Below are positions 55,999-64,000 of a DNA stretch of 64,000 bases, piece by piece. The notes beneath the pieces are model-generated. The model was not told where the DNA came from. It searched no databases and saw only the letters and a list, made by a program, of their open reading frames with translations. The translations under genes were made by a program, and so were the position numbers. This DNA comes from Sepiola atlantica. Lineage: Eukaryota > Mollusca > Cephalopoda > Sepiida > Sepiolidae. The stretch covers positions 27,695,769 through 27,759,768 of the forward strand of contig OY744525.1 in the NCBI GenBank assembly GCA_963556195.1, in the 5' to 3' direction. The stretch's first letter is position 1. Each line of letters opens with the position of its first letter.

Positions 55999-56850
55999 CT
56001 GTTAAGAAAAAGAAAAAAGGAAGGAAAAGAAAAAGAAAAAGAAAAAGAAAGGAAAAGAAAAAGAAAAGAAGAAATACTTAGTTCATAGTTAATCATAATG
56101 ACTCGAAACCTCTACAAAATGGTGAAGTGTTGTTTTTATCGAATACAACTTATGCATATGTTAGTTTCTCGGATATTTTTTAAGGGAGCGCCGTCACTAA
56201 TTGAATAATGCGTTTGAAACCGTAATTTCTCGTTGTACAAAATGCAGAATAAACGCCACTGTAGAAAGCATCGCGGAATGGTTGACAGCTATCCATATCA
56301 GTTTATGTAGAGACATAAATATAAGGGATACGACGCATATTTATTTACAAATACTCAATGACATAAATGGATTTCATCCTCTTAAGTTAGTATTAAAATG
56401 TTTTTTTTTAAACTAAAAGTTGGAATCCGAATGAAAAAAATATTTGTTTTTCTGTTATTGACTATCAAGCACCCCGGCGTTTCTCTGGAATTAATGAAAA
56501 CCTATTTGTGCTCCAGCTCCTGGCTTTGAACCCCATATTCCCATTTTTTTAATAAACGAAAGAAAATCAAGTAAAATGTCGACGTTGCTGTTTATCGATA
56601 TTACTATTATTGTCAAATACTACCATTCCTTGCAAAATTTCACTCGCGAAAACACGTGTTTGATCTTGGTATAGGGCTTTTATTCGTTGTTTTTTTTCGC
56701 CTAGAGAGACATACAGATGACATGTTATAGACTGTCTAAAACATGCATGATTTTTATATGGTGAGTCATACTTAACTTTGGTGTTTTGTAGAACAGATTT
56801 GCCCCCACAAATACCTTTGCCACCCACAAAAAAAACGTTTTATTACTTAC
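55999..56850. other. Intron of the protease gene
   Basis: 852-bp intron with a GAAAA-rich tract at about 56003-56075. 56313-56400 is duplicated at 56970-57055. An 86-codon minus frame (56567-56827) has no recognised domain and is not needed for splicing. Confidence 0.5.
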
Positions 56851-56931
56851 CAAATCCATCATAATCATTGATTACTTGCATAAAAAGATCGTCTTTCTCA
56901 TGTTCCTGTCTCCACATAAACTCACACTCCT
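56851..56931 (-). CDS. Probable propeptide exon of the serine protease
   Basis: An 81-bp minus-strand exon between a strong acceptor (cgctctccacag) and a consensus donor (G|gtaagt). It reads ECEFMWRQEHEKDDLFMQVI then NDYDGF and ends with one base, G. Joined to the next exon (TC TGC ...) this gives Val-Cys-Thr-Gln-Gln-Ile-Val, in frame across the splice. No domain is recognisable, as expected for a short propeptide or linker. The first exon with a signal peptide is not seen before the LTR element at 57113; it may lie beyond that insertion. The call rests on splice sites and phase. Confidence 0.7.
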
Positions 56932-57112
56932 CTGTGGAGAGCGATTTGTGTGAGTTAATGTGAAGGCCGAAATATAAGGGAAACGACGCATATTTTATAC
57001 AAACACTCAATGACATGGATTGATTTCATTCTTTTTGAGAAGTAATTATATTAAGTATTTTCTCAGTTATTCTAATTTTGCTTTCACTTTTCGTAGTTTA
57101 TTCAGTGAACCT
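56932..57112. repeat. Second copy of an ~87-bp duplicated segment (with 56313-56400)
   Basis: gaaatataagggaaacgacg ... ctcaatgacatggattgatt (56970-57055) parallels 56313-56400 in the same orientation. Confidence 0.7.
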
Positions 57113-57707
57113 TGTAGCAGTTACCCCCTCCTTTCAAAACATAACTACACCGGTTTGCCGGTAGGTGTCGCTTTTTCACCGACAGGTGGCACTGTAAAGC
57201 GACACCAGAGTTATCTGCCCTTCTGACTATAAAAACCGTTGCAAACGGAAAATCCATCTCTTCTTCACCAGCCTCGACAGAAGTACGCTGACACTAGCGT
57301 TCCGTTTCACTTTTCTCTTCTGGTCGATTGGCCTCGGCAGAACGACGCTAATACACTAGCGCTTCGTCTCACGCTTTTCTCTTGAACTGGTCCCAGCATA
57401 ACAACTACCAACACACGTGGTCAAACAACGGTAAGAGTTCTCAACTCATTTTCTTTGTGTACGGCTTTCAAAGACTTTTCTCACGCCGGATTCATTTCTT
57501 CTTATACCTTTTCAAGAACTGTTTTTCCATCGACACACATGCATACACCACACACACTTCATCATTCCACGTATACACACGTTCAATAAACGTTATTTGA
57601 ACTACTTCATTTTTGTTTATTAATTATTACTCTGTCTTTGCATGCAACATTGCTTGATTCAACTTTGCACGTTTATAATCGGGGGAACACGACCCTCGAT
57701 CATAACA
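57113..57707 (+). mobile_element. 5' LTR of a non-autonomous LTR retrotransposon
   Basis: 595 bp, TGTAGCAG...CATAACA. It contains a TATA box (TATAAAAA, 57228-57235) and AATAAA (57585-57590). It is nearly identical to 59701-60294 (only a handful of differences). The 5-bp outer flanks are aacct (57108-57112) and aactt (60295-60299), a likely target duplication with one change. Confidence 0.96.
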
Positions 57708-59700
57708 ATTGGTGACCCCGACGTGATAGCTTTGTTGTATGTGGGGGAGTAATTAATTTCGTACTAGAACAAAAAAAAAAAAATCATTTCTCGTTTTTCT
57801 TTCGTGGTGAAACGAATTACGCACCCATCTTTTTCCTTTTTTTTTCTACCCACGTGGTAGAAATATACAAACAAACAAAAAAAAAGAAGCGACCGTCTCC
57901 ATTTTTCCTGGCCACGCGGAAATACCCAAACAAAGAAAAACAAACATTTCTCGGCTCTCTCCGAGTATAAAACAAATTACAATTTCATTTTTTTTCTTCT
58001 TCTCTTTCTCTACCCACGTGTCGGAAAATTATATACAAAGAAAAAGACAAACTTTTGCCAATCCTTTTTTTTTCTTTTTTGACGAACAAAAGGACCTTAC
58101 AAGACGCCATTTTCTTTTGTTTTGAACACGTGGAGATAAAAAGAAAACAAAAGAAAACAAACGCTCACGCTGCCCATCTTTTTCGTGACAACGTGTTGAT
58201 AAAAAAAATTCAAAAAAATGCCGCCACTCTTTGCCATGACCACGTGTAGATAAAAAAATGAAAAAAAAACAAAAAACGCCATTTTTATTTCTCGGACCAC
58301 GTGGAAATGAAAATTCAAACAAAAAAAAAGAAAATACGAACTTATTTTCTCTGTTTCAACAACAAGCAAAAAAAGGAAGCTGACATCTTTTTCTCTAACC
58401 ACGTGGAAATGAAAATTCAAAAAAAAAAAAAAAAGAAAATACGAATTTTTTTCCTTCTTTCTTTTAAACAACAAAGGAAAGAGAAGCCGCCATTCTTTCT
58501 CTACATGGAAACTAACATTCAAACAAACAAAAACAAAAACGTCATTCCTCGTGTGAAACAAATTACGAATCCATTTTTTTCTTTTTACCTTCCACCCACT
58601 AGTTGGAAATATATATATAAAAGAAAAGAAGACTACAAAACAGACAACAGACGATGCCAAACACGAACATCACCAAGCCCCAAGACTTAATACTGGTTGT
58701 AAAAAGTCAGGCTCAGCAAGCACCAACATCACCCTTCAAGGGCTACCAACCCTCTTCAACAACTGGACGTTCGTTGATAAACAGGAGGAAACATCAACTT
58801 GAACAACCACATCTTCCCGGACATTCATCAAGCACCAAACATTTCCAGACATCACTGACGACACTATGGAAGAAATCATACCAGTTCAAAATGAGTACAA
58901 CTGCATAGACCCACTTGTGCTTATTCATCAAACAACTGCACAGACTCACTTGTGCTCATTCATCAACAACTGCACAGACCCACTTGTGCTCATTCATCAA
59001 CAACTGCACAGACCCACTTGTGCTCATTCATCAACAACTGCACAGACTCACTTGTGCTCATTCATCAACAACTGCACAGACTCACTTGTGCTCATTCATC
59101 AACAACTGCACAGACTCACTTGTGCTCATTCATCAACAATTGCACAGACTCACTTGTGCTCATTCATCAACAATTGCACAGACTCACTTGTGCCTATTCA
59201 TCAACAACTGCACAGACTCACTTGTGCTCACTCATCAACACTGCACAGATTCACTTGTGCTCGCTCATCAACACAGCACAGACCAACTTGTGCTCACTCA
59301 TCAACAACCGCGCAGACCCAAGCACCAAACATTCCTGGACAACACTGACAATTCAACGTTCGTTCATCAGCTCCGCATCACGCAGATTAATCAACATGAA
59401 CAACGCCACCAACAAGTGCAAATTCACTTCATTTTTCGACCGCAAACACACTTGCACTCAAACTTGATGCAGACCCAAACAACACGCAGATCCACATGCG
59501 TTACAAACACTCAATTCCGCAGACGCACTTGTGATCAATCATTCAATACAGATGCAGAAACAGAAATAAGTAGCGTGCACACTACTTTTTCTAATCTTCA
59601 ACAGCAAAACAGACATATCCACAAAGAATGCTTCTCATCTACAACTGTACATATTGAATAATATTTTCAATATTTTTCAATCTGGGGGGGGGGGAGTCCT
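57708..59700 (+). mobile_element. Internal region of the LTR element, no gag-pol
   Basis: Begins with a primer-binding site (TGGTGACCCCGACGTGAT from 57710) and ends with a G-rich polypurine tract (about 59681-59697). No retroviral-type protein is encoded. The first part (57840-58620) has about nine irregularly spaced CACGTGG-type palindromes, each followed by purine-rich aaatgaaaattcaaac-like text. The second part (58905-59330) is a 34-bp tandem array. The third (59330-59660) is Gln/His-coding low complexity. It is therefore a large retrotransposon derivative that depends on another element for proteins. Confidence 0.9.
58905..59330. repeat. 34-bp tandem repeat (~12 copies) inside the LTR element
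   Basis: Unit cagactcacttgtgctcatt followed by catcaacaactgca. Because 34 is not a multiple of three, all three plus frames stay open and encode the same three phrases in rotation; these are not genes. Confidence 0.93.
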
Positions 59701-60294
59701 TGTAGCAGTTACCTCCTCCTTTCAAAACATAACTACACCGGTTTGCCGGTAGGTGTCGCTTTTTCACCGACAGGTAGCACTGTAAAGCGACACCAGAGTT
59801 ATCTGCCCTTCTGACTATAAAAACCGTTGCAAACGGAAAATCCATCTCTTCTTCACCAGCCTCGACAGAAGTACGCTGACACTAGCGTTCCGTTTCACTT
59901 TTCTCTTCTGGTCGATTGGCCTCGGCAGAACGACGCTAATACACTAGCGCTTCGTCTCACGCTTTTCTCTTGAACTGGTCCCAGCATAACAACTACCAAC
60001 ACACGTGTCAAACAACGGTAAGAGTTCTCAACTCATTTTCTTTGTGTACGGCTTTCAAAGACTTTTCTCACGCCGGATTCATTTCTTCTTATACCTTTTC
60101 AAGAACTGTTTTTCCATCGACACACATGCATACACCACACACACTTCATCATTCCACGTATACACACGTTCAATAAACGTTATTTGAACTACTTCATTTT
60201 TGTTTATTAATTATTACTCTGTCTTTGCATGCAACATTGCTTGATTCAACTTTGCACGTTTATAATCGGGGGAACACGACCCTCGATCATAACA
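59701..60294 (+). mobile_element. 3' LTR of the same element
   Basis: 594 bp, TGTAGCAG...CATAACA, nearly identical to the 5' LTR. Confidence 0.96.
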
Positions 60295-60747
60295 AACTTT
60301 CGGATTTTTTTGAACGTTCTATTCTGAGTTACCCCCTATTTCGCCATTACGGTTTTGGTACTTCCCTGAACATTCCCAAAGGCATGAAATTTCGGCTTGG
60401 TATTGTATGGTTTTCATTTGAAAATAGACATTGAAGACGAGATTTTCGTGTAGCACTTGCATTTGTTAAAGTAATTTTCACAGAAACGCGTGTACGTTTT
60501 CATTGCTCCGAAAGTGACATCACATCACAGTATGATAAAACTCTGATCTGCAACGGAGGTACATTTTGGTGGGGCTTTTCTACAGATGATTAATTTTCCT
60601 TATCTATAAATCGACCTTCCACCCTCTTTACATTCGCACATTCACCCATGATACTGGGCTTAAATCCTAAACTCCTCCCTTTTAATTGAAATATTTTTCG
60701 TCGACACATTCAAAATTCGAGACAGTAAATTAAACTTCCGTTTTGTA
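60295..60747. other. No gene seen
   Basis: Unassigned sequence downstream of the LTR element. Confidence 0.4.
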
Positions 60748-61212
60748 GTGACGTACAGACAACCGGATGTTTACTCTGCGATGATACAAATAAAAAGTGT
60801 TCTAAAATGGTCTCTAAGCAAGTGGCCCCACGCAGCATTTGTGGTAAAATTAATATATGCAAATGTGTTATTTTGCCGACACATTCAACATCTTAAGAAG
60901 ATCATACCGAAACGTCTTAATGAACGAATAAAGCCTTCCATACAAAACAGAATTTCTAGCAATCTTTATACTATAAAGCGGCTATATGATCGTATCATAC
61001 AACACGTATCATCAGAAATACGTAGTTGGACACTGAATAATTTGCATGAGTCATTCACTACACCCGGGTTAGCAATAGGAGAACACCCTTTAAATAACCT
61101 GGAATGTGCTTCGAAGCTTAGTGTGGATTCTTTCTCTGTTTTGAGCATGTCCCACTCGACCACTAAAAAGTATCCACAGTTCTTCCTTATGTTTACTGTT
61201 ATCGTCTATTAG
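60748..61212 (+). CDS. Unrecognised 154-codon open frame
   Basis: The frame reads MTYRQPDVYSAMIQIKSVLK at its start, with a basic helical-looking middle (HLKKIIPKRLNERIKPSIQN) and an uncharged end FFLMFTVIVY. Composition is more protein-like than its neighbours, but no motif, signal or splice support was found and I cannot assign a family. It lies directly before a trinucleotide repeat. It could be a fragment of a mobile element or chance. Confidence 0.2.
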   Translation: MTYRQPDVYSAMIQIKSVLKWSLSKWPHAAFVVKLIYANVLFCRHIQHLKKIIPKRLNERIKPSIQNRISSNLYTIKRLYDRIIQHVSSEIRSWTLNNLHESFTTPGLAIGEHPLNNLECASKLSVDSFSVLSMSHSTTKKYPQFFLMFTVIVY

Positions 61213-61233
61213 TCTCCAATTATTTTTATATAT

Positions 61234-61309
61234 ATGAATAATACTAAGGATAATAACAATAAGGTAAATAATAAATATAATAATAATAATAATAATAAGG
61301 ATAATAATA

Positions 61310-61340
<31 letters not shown>

Positions 61341-61680
61341 TAATGATAATAACAATAATGATAATAATAATAATAATAATAATAATAAGGATAATAATAA
61401 CAATAATGATAATGATAATAATAATGATGATGATGATGATGATAATAATAATAACAATAATGATAATAATAATAATAATAATAATAAGGATAATAACAAT
61501 AATGATAATAATAATAAGGATAATAACAATAATGATAATAATAAAAATAAGGATAATAATAATAATAATGATAATGATAATAATAAGGATAATAACAATA
61601 ATGATAATAATAAATATAATGACACTAATAAGGATAATAGTAAGGATAATAATAATAATAATAATTATAATATAAAAGTA
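61234..61680. repeat. AAT/GAT-type trinucleotide repeat
   Basis: About 440 bp of aataataat with gataat and aaggat interruptions; long frames on both strands are artefacts. Confidence 0.97.
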
Positions 61681-61745
61681 AAGAGACATTATTTTAGTTA
61701 TGCAATATTAGAAAAAGACAATGAACTGTAAATTAACTGTTGAGG

Positions 61746-61746
<1 letters not shown>

Positions 61747-61820
<74 letters not shown>
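61747..61820. repeat. (TA)n microsatellite
   Basis: Uninterrupted TA dinucleotides of about 74 bp. Confidence 0.98.
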
Positions 61821-61822
<2 letters not shown>

Positions 61823-61823
<1 letters not shown>

Positions 61824-62010
61824 AAAAAACATAATTGTATCCCCTCCCAATATAGAAACATCCTTGTTAACAATACCAAAATAATACACCACGATACCAA
61901 TATCAAAAAATTAAAAATACTCGAAGCCCTCTACATAAAAACTAAACATCCCACAATTAATAATGCCAATTATGAAACTAGTCGCAACATTTTAAAGTGT
62001 GTAGCATAAT
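61823..62010 (+). pseudogene. Penelope-like element C-terminal fragment
   Basis: KIIHHDTNIKKLKILEALYI then KTKHPTINNANYETSRNILK reads like the C-terminal end of the GIY-YIG domain (LEAIYIK..PTIN). The rest of the element is absent upstream of the TA run. A hammerhead-like motif follows at 62268. Confidence 0.55.
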
Positions 62011-62267
62011 AATTAACATTACCAAATTCTTAGCCATTAGGTAGTTATGCGTTTGAATTGTATGCACTTTCTTTAACGTCATCAATTTCTTTAACGGTTT
62101 AAAGTCAAACTTTTAAATCTCTCATATGTGTAGAACGCCATCACGCTCTCATGTACATTTCAACTTTACAGACGCTTTTTCAAGTTATAAGCTACTTGCC
62201 GTTATAATTAAAAAAATGAGCACAACAGTAAAGTCATAATTTGTAAAGACACTAAAACTAATACCAC

Positions 62268-62297
62268 CTGAAGATGATTTGACGATTCAAATCGAAA
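62268..62297 (+). ncRNA. Hammerhead-like motif next to the Penelope fragment
   Basis: CTGAAGA (62268-62274), perfect 6-bp stem GATTTG/CAAATC (62276-62281 with 62288-62293), then GAAA (62294-62297). Stems I and III were not identified. Confidence 0.4.
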
Positions 62298-62319
62298 GTA
62301 CTTGCAAAAAAGAAAAAAG

Positions 62320-63364
62320 AATGGAACAAGAAACCCATGGATCATATTTACATCAATTTGACCGAAACATTAGATGGACAATTCGGAAAATTGAAAAAAT
62401 ATAAAAAAGTCGCATCAAACAAAACCACTCCGTGTTATTTAATAATGTTTGCCTAAATATATATATATATAGTGTGTGTGTGTGTTTAAAATAGTGATGC
62501 AGACATGTTGAGTAATAACGCATAAGACGTCATGCGGAAGGCTAAGGGCATCACCCCGCAATAATGAAGAAAAGCTGAAGACTAGATAAATTGTCAATTA
62601 GGCTAAAAGAACAACGGAATCGGTGACCTTTGAACGAGCCCAGGTGTGTGAGGTCGACGTGTTCATTTCGGAGTATGACGTCGTAAAAAGAAAAAAACCG
62701 ACTCGGTAACCTTTAAAAGAGTCAGGTGCACGAGGCCAGAAAATGAAGGCACCCAGAGTGCAAAGTCAGAAATTAAAACGGCAGTTTTAAACTAAGGAAG
62801 AAGGAGCGCTTACGTAGCAGAGATCGAGTTGGGAGGATATAGAGAAAAACTTGTCGTGGGTCAGCCCCGAAGAGAGGTAAACCCACCACGGCCGAACTGC
62901 CGTAAACAACTGGCGTGGAGATCACAAGCCTTCCCTAGATTCCGGGAGCAGACTGCCACAGAACGTATTGTCGTGTTTTCGTAAATCATTCTGTATGGTT
63001 TTCGTGAAAATAACTTACGTTGGGTAGAGTCGAAAATAAACCGCCGTCAAGGTAAAGAAAGAGATTTCTTCGTAAGACAATGGAAAGAACAATAATGCCA
63101 AACGACTTTTGCTAACAAAGAAATATTTAATTATATATATGGGTATACCCAACTTACACCAGCTGGTGGTGAAGAATAAAGAAAGAGAGTTTCTCGAGCA
63201 CGTCCTTGTCTCTATCGTTGTATTTTGTTTGATGCTACCGGGTCCCCCGAAGGAACGGGTATTGCAACATATATATATTTGGTAAAGTTAATTTTTTTAA
63301 GCATCTTTAAAACTTAAAGAAAGAGACAAAATGCCTTAAAAAGCCATGACCTTTTTTGTAATAA
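62320..63364. other. No gene recognised; possible LTR-like segment
   Basis: GT run at 62473-62486. A ~70-bp spaced duplication (tcggtgacctttgaacgagc near 62620; tcggtaacctttaaaagagt near 62703). The stretch to about 63270 is richer in G+C and contains AATAAA-type signals, so it may be an LTR linked to the integrase fragment downstream. I could not find its partner copy. Confidence 0.35.
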
Positions 63365-63392
63365 TTTCGCTCGGTATAACAGGCCTCATCAG
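63365..63392 (-). ncRNA. Hammerhead-like motif (CTGATGA form)
   Basis: Minus strand: CTGATGA (63392-63386), ggcctgttataccgagc, GAAA (63368-63365). The first box is the canonical hammerhead sequence; stem II pairs only weakly (GC/GC). Confidence 0.4.
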
Positions 63393-63589
63393 ATATTTAA
63401 ACAAATACAAAGTATTAACCATATATTTTTTTCGTGAGAGTCTTTCTTGGTTTTGTTGAAGTGGCGTCTGATGTTGCGTGGACTTAACGGTGTAATGTCT
63501 CTTTTAAATTTGAACTTAAATCGCGCATGGTCGCTAGTAGGTATACCTTTGGAAAAGTTCAAATTTCTAAGCATCTTTAAGATTTAAAA

Positions 63590-63945
63590 CGTTTAGATTT
63601 ATACGAAAACTGACCGACCGTGGTCTAGGATCCACATAGATGTTGCTGACTCGCTGGATGGTTTCTATTACTTAATAGTAGTGGACAGTTTCTCGAAATG
63701 GCTTGAAATATTAAAATGAAAAATATCAACCACGTAACTAACCATTAGTGTTTTACATGAACTATTCGTCCATTTTCGGGGTCATTGACTGTATTGTATC
63801 AGACAATGGAACGCAATTCACGTCTAGTGAATTTAAATTATTCTGTCAAACATTTGTAGTGGAGTATATTACGATCGCGCCATACTATGCGCCGAGGAAA
63901 TGGTCAGGCATAACGGTTTGCGGCTATGTTCAAAATAGCGCTTAA
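63590..63945 (+). pseudogene. Gypsy integrase fragment
   Basis: The plus strand reads RPWSRIHIDVADSLDGFYYL then IVVDSFSKWLEI (about 63620-63715, containing the first catalytic Asp). After a stop and frameshift, FGVIDCIVSDNGTQFTSSEF (about 63770-63830, second catalytic Asp), then VVEYITIAPYYAPRKWSG. The conserved NGQAER block with the catalytic Glu is scrambled. It is the core of a Ty3/Gypsy integrase, different in sequence from the copy at 9780-10100. Both ends are missing. Confidence 0.88.
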
Positions 63946-64000
63946 TAAAGCAAGGGGCATACTTACCGAAAGCTCATTCAATAATTTTTTCAGGTATATA

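Noticed and set aside
58029..58690. 187-codon Phe-rich membrane-like frame and its Lys-rich opposite
   Set aside because: Generated by the purine-rich spacers of the LTR element interior; shadows of one another.
58866..59661. Three overlapping Gln/His/Ser-rich frames
   Set aside because: A 34-bp tandem unit keeps all three frames open and they repeat the same phrases; not gag-like.
61090..61731. Poly-Ile, poly-Leu and poly-Asn frames
   Set aside because: Trinucleotide repeat translated in different frames.

Overview
This is AT-rich nuclear DNA from an invertebrate animal. It contains introns with GT/AG borders, a split trypsin-type gene, C2H2 zinc-finger exon fragments, several LINE clades, Gypsy LTR elements, Penelope-like elements and much minisatellite DNA. 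A mollusc or other lophotrochozoan is my best guess from the repeat mix; the sequence does not prove it.

Only one host gene is convincing. It is a trypsin-like (S1) serine protease on the minus strand with coding exons at 56931-56851, 55998-55848, 55061-54940, 51682-51551 and 40848-40660. The first four join in phase at consensus splice sites, and the last carries the catalytic serine motif. The exon that should lie between 51551 and 40848 was not found. The introns are filled by foldback elements, minisatellites, a mariner remnant and a Penelope-like remnant. A non-autonomous LTR element (57113-60294) sits just upstream of the first recognised exon.

Layout: 1-1255, Gypsy gag/protease remnant (minus) with a SINE inside it; 1441-3912, 45-bp minisatellite; 4240-7222, three copies of a GC-rich SINE plus a foldback element; 7660-11467, Gypsy protease-pol remnant with its 3' LTR, flanked by inverted repeats; 12670-13940, LINE fragments; 15230-19720, decayed LINE with a restriction-like endonuclease (minus), followed by zinc-finger exon fragments and local duplications up to 22200; 23728-27457, two more SINEs and foldbacks; 27690-31690, foldback- and repeat-rich non-coding DNA; 32698-33313, hAT-like non-autonomous element with a perfect 8-bp target duplication; 34080-38700, nested LINE remnants; 39238-57100, the protease gene and its intronic repeats; 57113-60294, the LTR element; 61238-64000, simple repeats, a Penelope C-terminal fragment and a Gypsy integrase fragment.

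The two most unusual signals are multi-copy. (1) A SINE family has a 5' end that closely matches the first ~45 nt of U2 snRNA, with copies bounded by 8-, 14- and 17-bp target duplications. (2) A recurrent motif, CTGANGA - stem - GAAA, resembles the core of the hammerhead ribozyme. It occurs at the ends of three foldback elements and at five other places, some beside Penelope-like fragments. Both calls come from reading the sequence and from known families (snRNA-headed SINEs; Penelope-associated hammerheads). No database search or folding was run.
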